From Sinorhizobium shofinae (lineage in GTDB: Bacteria; Pseudomonadota; Alphaproteobacteria; Rhizobiales; Rhizobiaceae), in the NCBI GenBank assembly GCA_001704765.1, contig MBFK01000126.1, forward strand, positions 62,001 to 126,000: a stretch of DNA of 64,000 nt, written 5' to 3'. Shown one piece after another: positions 47,026 through 56,040 of this stretch (position 1 is the first letter of the stretch; the number at the start of each line of letters is the position of its first letter). Both the position numbers and the translations under genes were made by a program. A model generated the notes under the pieces. That model was not told where the DNA came from and made no database searches. It saw nothing but the letters and a program-made list of their open reading frames with translations.

Positions 47026-48171
47026 TCAGATGCACTCGGCAAAGAGCTTCTTCGCCGCGTCCAGCGTCAATTCCACCGGATTGCCGCCGGCCGTCGGATC
47101 GACGATCGCCATCTCCGCCATCTCGTCGATGCGGTCGGTGCCGACACCGAGTGGCGCGAGCTTGTCCGGAACGCCGAGTTCCTCGCGCAGCTGCAGCACA
47201 TAGTCGTAGAAGCCGTCGAACCCGCCGGAAATGCCAAGATAGGCCGCCGCGCGCGCTATCTTCTCCTCGATCGCCGGGCGATTGAAACGCAAGACCGGTG
47301 GCATCACCACGGCATTGGTCATGCCGTGGTGGGTGTTGTAGATCGCGCCGACCGGGTGGGACAGCGAGTGGATCGCGCCGAGGCCCTTCTGGAAGGCGAC
47401 CGCGCCCATCGCCGCCGCACTCATCATATTGGCGCGTGCCTCGATGTCCGTTCCGTCCGTGTAGACGCGTGGCAGGTATTCCTTGACGAGCCGCATGCCC
47501 TCGAGCGCGATGCCCGCCGACATCGGATGATAGAAGGGCGAGGAATAGGCCTCCAGGCAATGGGCAAAGGCGTCCATTCCGGTGCCTGCCGTGATGACCT
47601 TCGGCATGCCGACCGTCAGCTCCGGGTCGCAGATCGTCACCGCCGGCAGGAATTTCGGGTGGAAGATCACCTTCTTCACGTGGTTCGCCGAATTGGTGAT
47701 GACGCTGGCCCGTCCCACTTCGGAGCCGGTGCCGGCGGTCGTGGGCACGGCGACGATCGGTGCGATCCCCTCGACGCTGGCACGCGTCCACCAGTCGCCG
47801 ACGTCCTCGAAATCCCAGACGGGCCGCGTCTGGCCGACCATGAAGGCGACGCATTTGCCAAGGTCGAGGCCTGAGCCCCCGCCGAAGGCAACGACGCCGT
47901 CATGGCCGCCATCCTTGAATGCCTTGATCCCGGCCTCAAGGTTGACGTCGTTCGGGTTCGGATCGACCTCGGCAAAGATGGCGCGCCCGAGGCCACCGGC
48001 CTCGAGAGTATCCAGCGCGTTCTGCGTGATCGCCATTGGCGCAAGCCCGCGGTCGGTGATCAGCAAGGGTTTCTTCATACCGGCGGCCTTGCAATGATCG
48101 GCAAGCTCCTTGATGCGACCGGCGCCGAACTTGATGGCGGTCGGGTAGCTCCAGTTGGCGGTGATCGTCAT
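47026..48171 (-). CDS. Iron-containing alcohol dehydrogenase
   Basis: This is a 381-residue NAD(P)-dependent enzyme of the group III family. It starts with SYPTAIKFGAGRIKELADHC. The nucleotide region has VAFGGGSGLDLGKCVAF, and the metal-binding part has TTAGTGSEVGRASVI, GMDAFAHCLEAY and SHPVGAIYNTHHGMTNAVV with conserved histidines. It overlaps the aldehyde dehydrogenase gene by four bases (ATGA), so both probably handle the same alcohol/aldehyde. The substrate is not known. Confidence 0.95.
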   Translation of the reverse strand: MTITANWSYPTAIKFGAGRIKELADHCKAAGMKKPLLITDRGLAPMAITQNALDTLEAGGLGRAIFAEVDPNPNDVNLEAGIKAFKDGGHDGVVAFGGGSGLDLGKCVAFMVGQTRPVWDFEDVGDWWTRASVEGIAPIVAVPTTAGTGSEVGRASVITNSANHVKKVIFHPKFLPAVTICDPELTVGMPKVITAGTGMDAFAHCLEAYSSPFYHPMSAGIALEGMRLVKEYLPRVYTDGTDIEARANMMSAAAMGAVAFQKGLGAIHSLSHPVGAIYNTHHGMTNAVVMPPVLRFNRPAIEEKIARAAAYLGISGGFDGFYDYVLQLREELGVPDKLAPLGVGTDRIDEMAEMAIVDPTAGGNPVELTLDAAKKLFAECI

Positions 48172-49553
48172 GCTGTGACTTTCTTCAGATGGAAGGATTT
48201 CGGACGGGTGAGATTGTGGAAGCCGAGAATGGAGAGGGAGCCGCCGCGGCCCGTCTCCTTGACGCCGGTCCAGCAGAGTGCCGGATCGAGATAGTCGGCG
48301 CGGTTCATGAACACGGTACCGGTTTCGAGATCGCGGCCGATCCGGGCAGCGCGCTCGGCATCCTTCGTCCAGAGTGAGGCCGTGAGGCCGTATTGACTGT
48401 CGTTCATCAGTTCGGTCGCTTCGGCATCGCTTTTCACCTTCATGATGCCGACAGCGGGACCGAAGGTTTCCTCGCGCATGAATTCCATCGAGTGATCGAC
48501 ATCGACGAGAACCTGCGGCGCGAGATAGGCGCCGCCATCATCCTGAGGGAAGAGCCTAGGATCAATCAGCGCCTTGGCGCCCTTCGAAACCGCGTCGGCG
48601 ATCTGGTTGCGCACGGTCGCTGCAAAGCGCTTGTTGGCCATGGGACCGAGCGTCGTTTCCGGGTCGAGCGGATTGCCGAGTTTGTAGTTGGAAACCCAGG
48701 CGACGGATTTCTCGACGAAGGCGTCGTAAAGCGACTCGTGCACGTAGATGCGCTCGATGCCGCAGCAGCACTGGCCGGAATTGTAGGTGGCGCCGTCCAT
48801 CAGCGTGTCGACGGCGGCATCGAGATCGGCGTCCTCCATCACGTAGCCGGGATCCTTGCCGCCAAGCTCGAGGCCGAGGCCGGTAAAGGTGCCGGCCGCC
48901 GCACGCTCGATCGAGCGCCCGCCTTCGACCGAGCCGGTGAAGTTGATGAAGTCGAAGCTCCTGGCGGCAATCAGCGCCGCCGTCGTGTCGTGGTCCAGGA
49001 AAAGGTTCTGGAAGACGTCCGCCGGCACGCCCGCCTCGACGAAGGCCCGCACCATGCGCTCGCCGACGAGGATCGTCTGGCTGGCATGCTTGAGGATCAC
49101 CGTGTTGCCAGCCATCAGCGCCGGAGCAACCGTGTTGATCGCCGTCATATAAGGATAGTTCCAGGGCGCGATGACGAAGACGACGCCATGCGGCTCGCGC
49201 TCGATGCGCCGCTCGAAGCGGTCGCTCTCCTCGACGACAAGCGGCTTCAGCGCATCGGCCGCGATCGAGGCCACATAGTTCGAGCGCTCATTGAAGCCCT
49301 TGAACTCGCCGCCATAGCGAACCGGCCGGCCCATCTGCCAGGCAAGTTCCGGCACAACCTCATCGACCATCTCGTTGAGCCGCGCAACGCCGGCGAGCAC
49401 CAATTTGACGCGCTCGTCGAGCGGACGCTTCGCCCAGCTCTTCTGCGCGAGACGCGCCTGCGCCACGGCTTGTTTGGCAAGCTCCAGCGGCATAGCCGGG
49501 CGTTCGGCATAGACCTCGCCATTGACCGGCGAAATGCATCTGATCATCGTCAT
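48168..49553 (-). CDS. NAD-dependent aldehyde dehydrogenase
   Basis: The 461-residue protein is of the succinate-semialdehyde/aldehyde dehydrogenase superfamily. It has APWNYPYMTAINTVAPALMA, the glutamate at about 230 in GLELGGKDPGYVME, and the catalytic cysteine near 262 in NSGQCCCGIERIYV. The end (GRGGSLSILGFHNLTRPKSF) is normal. In a cluster with a glutamine synthetase-like ligase and an amino acid permease it could oxidise an amino aldehyde, as in polyamine or aminobutyrate use; this is inference. Confidence 0.95.
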   Translation of the reverse strand: MTMIRCISPVNGEVYAERPAMPLELAKQAVAQARLAQKSWAKRPLDERVKLVLAGVARLNEMVDEVVPELAWQMGRPVRYGGEFKGFNERSNYVASIAADALKPLVVEESDRFERRIEREPHGVVFVIAPWNYPYMTAINTVAPALMAGNTVILKHASQTILVGERMVRAFVEAGVPADVFQNLFLDHDTTAALIAARSFDFINFTGSVEGGRSIERAAAGTFTGLGLELGGKDPGYVMEDADLDAAVDTLMDGATYNSGQCCCGIERIYVHESLYDAFVEKSVAWVSNYKLGNPLDPETTLGPMANKRFAATVRNQIADAVSKGAKALIDPRLFPQDDGGAYLAPQVLVDVDHSMEFMREETFGPAVGIMKVKSDAEATELMNDSQYGLTASLWTKDAERAARIGRDLETGTVFMNRADYLDPALCWTGVKETGRGGSLSILGFHNLTRPKSFHLKKVTA

Positions 49554-49588
49554 GATCGTCTTCCTAGTTTTTCATTTCGATTGAACTT

Positions 49589-49727
49589 CCCCTCCCCCAC
49601 AAGGAGGAGGGGCTTTCCACTGGCGACCTCCGCACATCCTCTGTGCCGTTGCCGCTTGTTGAGGATTGCGTTGGGCAGAACGGTGACGCCAGCAAACCCT
49701 CCCCTTGTGGGAGGGGCTGAGGAGGGG
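49589..49727. repeat. 139-bp element with inverted GC-rich ends
   Basis: The left end reads CCCCTCCCCCACAAGGAGG and the right end, reversed, reads CCCCTCCTCAGCCCCTCCC then ACAAGGGGAGGG. Further in, CTGGCG matches in inverse at both sides. It fills the spacer between the ALDH and glutamine synthetase-like genes. A related element is at 62199-62397. It carries no frame. It looks like a small non-autonomous palindromic repeat of rhizobial type. Confidence 0.6.
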
Positions 49728-49733
49728 AATTAC

Positions 49734-51098
49734 TTACGCCCTTTCGAACCCGCGCGCGACCTCCCAATCGGTGACACGCCGGTCGTATTCCTCCTGCTCC
49801 CACCGGGCGGCGCGGGTGTAGTGGTCAATGACCTCTTCGCCGAACGCCTCCCGCAACATTTTCGACTCCGTCAGGGCTTCGGTTGCCGCCCGTAGCGTAT
49901 GCGGAATTTCGCGCACATCCTTGCCGTGATAGGCATCGCCGACGAATGGCGCTTCGAGCTCCATCTTGTTCTTGATGCCGGAAATTCCGGCCGCGATCAA
50001 AGCAGCGAAGGCGAGATAGGGATTGAGGTCGGAACCGCCGACGCGGCATTCGATGCGGATCGCCTTGGTCTCGTCGCCGCAAAGGCGATAGCCGGCGGTG
50101 CGGTTGTCCTTGCTCCAGATCGCTTTCGTCGGCGCGAAGGTTCCGGCCATGAAGCGCTTGTAGGAATTGATGTACGGCGCCAGGAAATAGGTGATCTCGC
50201 TCGCATGGGCGAGCAATCCGGCCACGTAGTGCCGCATCAGCTCGGACATGCCGTAACGCCCCTCCTTGTCGTAGAACAGCGGCGTCTTGCCGTCGAGGCT
50301 CCAGAGGGATTGGTGAATATGCGACGAGGAGCCCGCAGCGGAATAGTTCCACTTGGCAAGGAAGGTGATCGCCTTGCCCCGCGACCAGGCAATCTCTTTG
50401 CAGCCATTCTTGATGATGGTGTGACGGTCGGCCATCGTCAGCGCGTCGGCATAGCGGACGTTGATCTCCTCCTGGCCGGCGGAAGCTTCGCCCTTGGAAT
50501 TCTCGACCGGAATGTCCGCGCCCTGGAGGCCGTTGCGGATCGCCCGCATCACATCTTCTTCCTTGGTCGTCTGGAAGATGTGGTAGTCCTCGTTGTAGCC
50601 GCTGGCGAGCTGCAAATCGCGGTAGCCGGATAGGCGCGCATCTTCGTAGGACTGATCGAACAGGAAGAATTCGAGCTCGCTAGCCATGAAGGGCTTGAAA
50701 CCTAGGGCCTCGAGGCGCGCAATCTGTCTCTTCAGGATGGCACGCGGCGAATGCGGCACCTCCTCGTGGGTATGGTGATCGAGGACGTCGCAGAGAACGA
50801 GCGCCGTGCCCTCGAGCCAGGGGATACGCCGAAGCGTCGCAAGGTCCGGCTTCATCGTGTAGTCGCCGTAGCCCTTCTCCCAGCTCGTCGCCTTGTAGCC
50901 GGGCACCGTCTCCATCTCCATGTCCGTCGCAAGCAGATAGTTGCAGCTATGCGTTTCCTTCCAGGCGCTATCGACGAAATATTGCGCGTGAAAACGCTTG
51001 CCCATCAGGCGGCCCTGCATGTCCACCTGGCAGGCGAGCACCGTGTCGATGCGGCCGGCGGCGACATCCTCTTTCAGTTCCTCGAACGAATAGCTCAT
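49734..51098 (-). CDS. Glutamine synthetase-like ligase (gamma-glutamylamine synthetase type)
   Basis: With the ATG at 51098 the protein has 454 residues. It starts MSYSFEELKEDVAAGRIDTV and has the glutamine synthetase catalytic fold: SELEFFLFDQSYEDA, the segment GEASAGQEEINVRYADAL, AKWNYSAAGSSSHIHQSLW and a metal-site region DNRTAGYRLCGDETKAIRIE. These fit the PuuA/GlnA3 class that links glutamate to amines. It follows the permease gene by 92 bp. The amine is unknown; putrescine or an ethanolamine-like amine are guesses. Confidence 0.9.
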   Translation of the reverse strand: MSYSFEELKEDVAAGRIDTVLACQVDMQGRLMGKRFHAQYFVDSAWKETHSCNYLLATDMEMETVPGYKATSWEKGYGDYTMKPDLATLRRIPWLEGTALVLCDVLDHHTHEEVPHSPRAILKRQIARLEALGFKPFMASELEFFLFDQSYEDARLSGYRDLQLASGYNEDYHIFQTTKEEDVMRAIRNGLQGADIPVENSKGEASAGQEEINVRYADALTMADRHTIIKNGCKEIAWSRGKAITFLAKWNYSAAGSSSHIHQSLWSLDGKTPLFYDKEGRYGMSELMRHYVAGLLAHASEITYFLAPYINSYKRFMAGTFAPTKAIWSKDNRTAGYRLCGDETKAIRIECRVGGSDLNPYLAFAALIAAGISGIKNKMELEAPFVGDAYHGKDVREIPHTLRAATEALTESKMLREAFGEEVIDHYTRAARWEQEEYDRRVTDWEVARGFERA

Positions 51099-51190
51099 GA
51101 AAGTAAAATCCCATGTTTCGGCGCAGCCGTTCCCACAGCCGCCAATGCGAAGCGGAGATCGCGAGCGCGATCTCCGCCCCTTTTGTTTTC

Positions 51191-52744
51191 CTAGACCTCG
51201 CCAACGGCCTTTTCGGCTGCTGCGATCTCCGCCTGGCGGCGTGCTACCTCTGCCCCGATCGGCGGACCACGGAACCGGCGGGTCTCGAAACCGAACCAAA
51301 TGATGCCGGTCAGGATCAGGAAGCCGACGGTCACATAGAGGGCCATGCCATTTGGCGGCTGAATGCCGAGCACGAAGATCAGCACCATGGCGATGATCGA
51401 CAGGATCGCGAAGAGCTTGAACGCGCCTTCACCGAGGTTCCACGGACCCATTTTGTCCCACTTCGAGGTTCCCCAGGCGAAGAGGCCGAGGGTGATCGGG
51501 ATCGCGAAGGAGAAGAACAGGAAGATGACGGTGCACGATACAACGATCGTATAGACCGGCGTTTCGCCGATCTTCATGAAATCGAGTGACGTGAGCCAGA
51601 CGAAAAGCACGGAGAGGATGGAGCCGGTCCAGATAGAAGCAACAGGCGTGCGATAGCTGGGGCTCACCTTCGACAGCGCCTTCGAAGCCGGCAAACCGCC
51701 GTCACGCGAGAAGGCGAAGATCATGCGGGAAACCGAGGTGACCGTCGCCAGGCCGCACAGCCACTGGCTGACGAAGATGGCGAGGTAGAGAATGTCCTTG
51801 ATGACCGGATGGACCTGCGAGTCCATCGCCCAGAAGAAGACGTTCCAGCCCTGCTTGGCAGCCTCGTCCATGTTCGGGATCATCAGCACGAAGGCGCACA
51901 GCATGATGTAGCCGAAGAGCGCCGACCAGAGTACCGAGGAGACCATGCCGCGCGGCACCGATTCGGCGGCCTTGACCGTTTCCTCCGACGTATGGGCCGA
52001 AGCGTCGTAGCCGGTGATCGTGTAGATCGGCAGCAGCAGGCCGAGCAGGAACACCCAGGTTCCGGAGTTCTGGGGCCAGACATTGCCGCCAGCCTCACCC
52101 GAATAGTTCGAGAAGGTGAAGAGCCTGCCAATCTCATAGGTGTCAGCGGCGGCGAGGCAAACAATCGCCAGCAGGATCGAGGTCGCGAAGATCAGATAAC
52201 CCGAGAAGTCGGTGAGCTTCGCCGTCAATCCGATTCCCATATGGTTCACGAGCGCCTGGGCGCCGGTGATGATCGCCAGGAAGATGATGCGTGTGGTCGT
52301 CGTGTCTTCCAGGCCGAAATAGGGCGTTCCGAACGACCCCATGAAGAAATAATAGGTGCCGACATTGATGGCGCCGAGAACGGTGACCAGGCCGAGAAGG
52401 TTGAACCAGGCCGTCAGCCAGCCGGTGAAGCGGTTGCCGAGGATCGAACCCCAGTGATAGAGGCCGCCAGCGGTCGGATAGGCGGAGCTGATCTGCGCCA
52501 TGGCAACCGCGAAGACCAGCGAGATGAAGCATCCAAGCGGCCAGCCGATGCCGATTGCCGCACCGCCCGCGCCGGAGGTCGCCTGAGCCAGCGAGTTGAT
52601 GCCCCCCGACAGAATGCAGATAATAGAGAAGGACACGGCGAAATTCGAGAATTGGCTCATTCGCCGTTCAAGTTCCTGGGCATAGCCCATCGAATGCAGG
52701 ATATGCAGATCCTGCTTCTTATCGACTTCGGAATAGTCTGACAT
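51191..52744 (-). CDS. Amino acid permease, APC superfamily
   Basis: The ATG at 52744 has AGGGG upstream and gives 517 residues with about twelve membrane helices. The first helix region reads SNFAVSFSIICILSGGINSL, then GGLYHWGSILGNRF. The segment GYDASAHTSEETVKAAESVP is typical of the AAT/GABA permease branch (GabP/BAT1 type). It probably imports a polar amine or amino acid for the enzymes downstream. A perfect palindrome lies in its leader (52800-52821). Confidence 0.92.
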   Translation of the reverse strand: MSDYSEVDKKQDLHILHSMGYAQELERRMSQFSNFAVSFSIICILSGGINSLAQATSGAGGAAIGIGWPLGCFISLVFAVAMAQISSAYPTAGGLYHWGSILGNRFTGWLTAWFNLLGLVTVLGAINVGTYYFFMGSFGTPYFGLEDTTTTRIIFLAIITGAQALVNHMGIGLTAKLTDFSGYLIFATSILLAIVCLAAADTYEIGRLFTFSNYSGEAGGNVWPQNSGTWVFLLGLLLPIYTITGYDASAHTSEETVKAAESVPRGMVSSVLWSALFGYIMLCAFVLMIPNMDEAAKQGWNVFFWAMDSQVHPVIKDILYLAIFVSQWLCGLATVTSVSRMIFAFSRDGGLPASKALSKVSPSYRTPVASIWTGSILSVLFVWLTSLDFMKIGETPVYTIVVSCTVIFLFFSFAIPITLGLFAWGTSKWDKMGPWNLGEGAFKLFAILSIIAMVLIFVLGIQPPNGMALYVTVGFLILTGIIWFGFETRRFRGPPIGAEVARRQAEIAAAEKAVGEV

Positions 52745-52799
52745 CTTTTTCCCCTGTTTCTCCTGACCCGGCGCGCCATTGCGAAAGGTCATGTCACCA

Positions 52800-52821
52800 C
52801 CTGTTCCGGCACAGGAACAGG
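52800..52821. promoter_or_regulatory. Palindrome in the permease leader
   Basis: CCTGTTCC-N6-GGAACAGG is a perfect 8-bp inverted repeat, 56 bp before the permease start and 31 bp after the preceding gene. It may be an operator or an mRNA hairpin between the two genes. Confidence 0.45.
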
Positions 52822-52851
52822 ACCGCGGCTTGGCCGCTCCCCTGGGTCTTT

Positions 52852-53625
52852 TTATCTTTTCGGAAGGGCGGCTACGCTTCTGGTGAGCAACCCTTCCAGG
52901 TAATCGGCCATGACCCTCTGGCCGACCTCGTTGCGAATGAGATCGTTCCTGATCTCGATCATTACGTTCGGCAGCCCATAACGGACGCCGTATTCGATCA
53001 AGCTGTGCGTTACTCCGTCGGCCGGCCCGTAGGGCTCGTTGCGACGGATGTCGTATGCGACCTCTCCGGTCGTTGCGACCGCCAGCATGCGATCGGCAAG
53101 CCGACTGTCGGCGTCGTGAAGGATGCCGAGCTCGACGCTGCGCGGCTTGCCGAAATAGACCGGCGTGAAGCTGTGCATGGTGACGAGGATGGGCCGCCGG
53201 CCCGCCGCCTTGCGGGCGACCACGAACTCAGACACCGCGTCGTGGAACGGCCGATAGATCTCGTCGACGCGTGCCAGGCGCTCGGCCGCCGTCATCGCCC
53301 GGTTCCCCGGCACCTCGTACACCTCGCTGACGACGGGCGTTGCCGCGTCGGACTCGGGTGGCCTGTTGCAGTCATAGACGAGGCGGGAAAAACGCTGATG
53401 GACGAGAGTGCCGTCGAGCTTCTCGGCAAGCATCTTGGAAACAGCCAGCGCGCCCGGGTCCCAGGCGATGTGGCTCTCAAGCGCTTCCTTGGAAAGCCCA
53501 AGCGTTCCGAGACGCTCGGGCAGACGGCTAGATGCGTGCTCGCAGACGAAGAGGAAATCTCCCTTCGCATCGGCATTCTCAATGGCGACCGGCTCGCCCT
53601 CTGCCTGCGTCAAAAGCCCCGTCAA
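52852..53625 (-). CDS. N-formylglutamate amidohydrolase family protein
   Basis: The FGase domain has FVCEHASSRLPERLGTLGL at the start and HIAWDPGALAVSKMLAEKL. Further segments are FSRLVYDCNRPPESDAATPV, VTMHSFTPVYFGKPRSVELG and MIEIRNDLIRNEVGQRVM. Known members hydrolyse N-formylglutamate in histidine degradation, but no hut genes are near, so another N-acyl substrate is possible. I choose the TTG at 53625 (257 residues), with GGGGG six bases upstream. A GTG at 53676 would place a perfect palindrome and possible promoter inside the gene. Confidence 0.85.
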   Translation of the reverse strand: MTGLLTQAEGEPVAIENADAKGDFLFVCEHASSRLPERLGTLGLSKEALESHIAWDPGALAVSKMLAEKLDGTLVHQRFSRLVYDCNRPPESDAATPVVSEVYEVPGNRAMTAAERLARVDEIYRPFHDAVSEFVVARKAAGRRPILVTMHSFTPVYFGKPRSVELGILHDADSRLADRMLAVATTGEVAYDIRRNEPYGPADGVTHSLIEYGVRYGLPNVMIEIRNDLIRNEVGQRVMADYLEGLLTRSVAALPKR

Positions 53626-53640
53626 AACCGGCCCCCATTG

Positions 53641-53655
53641 CCTCGTCAGACGAGG
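53641..53655. promoter_or_regulatory. Palindrome before the formylglutamate amidohydrolase-like gene
   Basis: CCTCGTC-A-GACGAGG is a perfect 15-bp palindrome, 16 bp before the chosen TTG start. It could be an operator or a leader hairpin. Confidence 0.4.
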
Positions 53656-53698
53656 TTTATGAAAAGAATTCTTCACGAATCGGCGGGTGTCAATAAAA

Positions 53699-53755
53699 AT
53701 CTGAAACGATCTCTTCAGATTGTCATTGACTCCGATTGCGGCGGCGATGTTTAAT
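53699..53755 (+). promoter_or_regulatory. rpiR promoter with adjoining inverted repeat
   Basis: ATCTGAA-N8-TTCAGAT (53699-53720) is a perfect 7-bp inverted repeat, the type bound by RpiR-family dimers. It is followed by -35 TTGACT (53726-53731) and -10 TTTAAT (53750-53755), 18 bp apart. The same region reads TTGACA on the minus strand at 53684-53689. It lies between divergent genes, so the regulator may control both directions. Confidence 0.55.
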
Positions 53756-53788
53756 TTCCTTCAAGCTGGCAAAGACCGGCTGAGGGGC

Positions 53789-54673
53789 ATGATATTGAAC
53801 GGCAACACGGCATCCATGACGGTGTCGGATGTGATCAACGCACATTTCGCGGCGCTGACGCGCGCCGAGAAGCGTTTGGCGGAGACACTTCTCGACAACT
53901 ATCCGGTCTCCGGTCTCGGCTCGATCACCACGGTCGCCGAGAACGCTGGCGTTTCGACGCCGACGGTGGCGCGCATGGTGCAGAAACTGGGTTTCCGCGG
54001 CTTTCCCGATTTTCAGGCGCGGCTCCACCAGGAATTGGAGGCGACGATCTCCAATCCGATCGCCAAGCACGATCGGTGGGCGGCGAGCGCACCGGGCACC
54101 CACATCCTCAATCGTTTCGCCGATGCGATCATGGGCAACATGCGCCAGACACTGTCGCAGATCGAGCCCGTCGAATTCGATCAGGCGGCGGCGCTCGTCG
54201 CCGATCGCAAGCGAAATGTCTATCTTGTCGGCGGCCGTATCACCCGCTCTATGGCCGACTATCTCTTCACCCATCTCCAGGTCATCCGCACCGGCGTCAC
54301 GCAGATCGCAGCCAATCCGAGTTCCTGGCCGCACTACGTCCTCGACATGAAACAGGGCGACGTCCTCATCCTGTTCGATATCCGCCGCTATGAACAGGAA
54401 ATGGAGACCCTCGCCCGCTCCGCCCGCAACCGCGGCGTCGAGATCATCCTCTTCACCGACCAATGGGGTTCGCCGGTCGCCAAGTCCGCTTCCAAGGTCT
54501 TCCGCGCCCAGATCGAGGTGCCCTCGGCCTGGGACAGCTCCGTCATGCTGCTGTTTCTTGTAGAGACGCTGATCGAGGCGGTGCAGAGCTCGAATTGGGA
54601 CGAAACGAGGGATCGAATGAAGACACTCGAGGGCCTCTTCGATTCGACACGCATCTTTCGCAAGCCAGGCTAG
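53789..54673 (+). CDS. RpiR (MurR)-family transcriptional regulator
   Basis: The N-terminal helix-turn-helix reads LGSITTVAENAGVSTPTVARM and then VQKLGFRGFPDFQARL. The C-terminal SIS domain follows (KRNVYLVGGRITRSMADYLF, ILFDIRRYEQEMETLARSA). RpiR proteins sense phosphosugars or related ligands. Start choice: the predicted promoter excludes the earlier ATG at 53747. ATG 53789 is used here, but GAGGGG seven bases before the TTG at 53795 also fits. It is divergent from the catabolic cluster and upstream of the ABC importer. Confidence 0.9.
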   Translation: MILNGNTASMTVSDVINAHFAALTRAEKRLAETLLDNYPVSGLGSITTVAENAGVSTPTVARMVQKLGFRGFPDFQARLHQELEATISNPIAKHDRWAASAPGTHILNRFADAIMGNMRQTLSQIEPVEFDQAAALVADRKRNVYLVGGRITRSMADYLFTHLQVIRTGVTQIAANPSSWPHYVLDMKQGDVLILFDIRRYEQEMETLARSARNRGVEIILFTDQWGSPVAKSASKVFRAQIEVPSAWDSSVMLLFLVETLIEAVQSSNWDETRDRMKTLEGLFDSTRIFRKPG

Positions 54674-54864
54674 GAGGTACCGGTCGAAGTCCGATTGTGC
54701 GGATGAAGGATTGAAGGTGCAAGGCGCGCCGTGCACCCCTTGGAATACAGCCCTCCCGAAACGGCGTTCTCGCCGCAAACGGGAAAACGGCCTGTCACAC
54801 AAGTTTCATCGCGCCACTTTAACAGCATCGCCGAAATTGACTGAAACCCATAAGGAGAACGCCA

Positions 54865-55968
54865 GTGATTTCAAAGACTCAACGCCTGCTCTCGCTCTCG
54901 ACCGCCATGCTGCTGGCAACCACGGCAGTGGCCGCCGCCGAGCCGAGCGAAGAGCTCATCGCCGCCGCCAAGAAGGAAGGCACGCTGACGACCATCGCGC
55001 TTCCGCACACCTGGTGCGGATACGGCGATGTCATTGCCGGCTTCAAGGCGAAGTACGGCATCGAGGTCAACGAACTGAACCCGGACGCCGGCTCCGGCGA
55101 CGAGATCGAAGCGATCAAGGCAAACAAGGGCAATACCGGGCCGCAGGCGCCCGACGTCATCGACGTCGGCCTGTCCTTCGGTCCCTCGGCCAAGGCCGAA
55201 GGCCTGATCCAGCCCTATAAGGTCTCGACCTGGGATACGATTCCGGATAGCGCCAAGGATTCGGAAGGCTTCTGGTACGGCGACTATTATGGTGTTCTCT
55301 CCTTCGTCGTGAACACCGATATCGTCAAGGAAGTGCCGAAGGACTGGGCGGACCTCAAGAAGTCGGACTACGCGAACTCGGTCGCGCTTGCCGGCGATCC
55401 GCGCGCCTCGAACCAGGCTGTGCAGGCTGTCTATGCGGCCGGCCTTTCCGCCGGTGAAAAGGACGCCGCCAAGGCGGGCGAAGCAGGCCTCGGCTTCTTC
55501 GCCGAAGTCAACAAGGCCGGCAACTTCGTTCCGGTCATCGGCAAGTCCGCTTCGCTCGCGCAAGGGTCGACGCCGATCATCATCGCCTGGGACTATAACG
55601 GTCTCTCCTGGCGCGACAGCCTGAACGGCAACCCGCCGGTCGAAGTCGTCGTTCCGGCCTCCGGCGTCGTCGCCGGTGTCTATGTGCAGGCGATCTCGGC
55701 CTTCGCCCCACATCCGAACGCCGCCAAGCTCTGGATGGAATATCTCTATTCGGATGAAGGCCAGCTCGGCTGGCTGAAGGGCTATTGCCACCCGATCCGC
55801 TTCAACGATCTTGTCAAGAACGGCAAGGTTCCGCAGGAGATGCTCGACAAGCTGCCGCCGGCGGCATCCTATGAAAAAGCCGTCTTCCCGACGCTCGAGG
55901 AGCAAGCTGCCGGCAAGGAAGCGATCACCACCAAGTGGGATAGCATCGTCGGCGCCAACGTACAATAA
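54865..55968 (+). CDS. ABC transporter periplasmic substrate-binding protein
   Basis: The start is a GTG at 54865 with AAGGAGAA upstream. A signal peptide is clear (RLLSLSTAMLLATTAVAAAEPSEEL, cleavage near residue 25, read in parts). The mature protein is of the extracellular solute-binding family 1/8 (iron, polyamine, sugar acids), with LPHTWCGYGDVIAGFKAKYG, SEGFWYGDYYGVLSFVVNTD and LWMEYLYSDEGQLGWLKGY. The ligand is unknown. Two permease genes and an ATPase gene follow at once, giving a complete importer. Confidence 0.95.
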   Translation: MISKTQRLLSLSTAMLLATTAVAAAEPSEELIAAAKKEGTLTTIALPHTWCGYGDVIAGFKAKYGIEVNELNPDAGSGDEIEAIKANKGNTGPQAPDVIDVGLSFGPSAKAEGLIQPYKVSTWDTIPDSAKDSEGFWYGDYYGVLSFVVNTDIVKEVPKDWADLKKSDYANSVALAGDPRASNQAVQAVYAAGLSAGEKDAAKAGEAGLGFFAEVNKAGNFVPVIGKSASLAQGSTPIIIAWDYNGLSWRDSLNGNPPVEVVVPASGVVAGVYVQAISAFAPHPNAAKLWMEYLYSDEGQLGWLKGYCHPIRFNDLVKNGKVPQEMLDKLPPAASYEKAVFPTLEEQAAGKEAITTKWDSIVGANVQ

Positions 55969-56040
55969 ATCTGCAATCGCCTCCCCGCCCATCCGGCGGG
56001 GAGGCTTTCCTCCTGCGACACCGGAACGGCCGAAGTCTTC

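Noticed and set aside
52852..53676. GTG at 53676 as start of the formylglutamate amidohydrolase-like gene
   Set aside because: The added 17 residues cover a perfect palindrome and resemble no family N-terminus, while the TTG at 53625 has a strong ribosome site.
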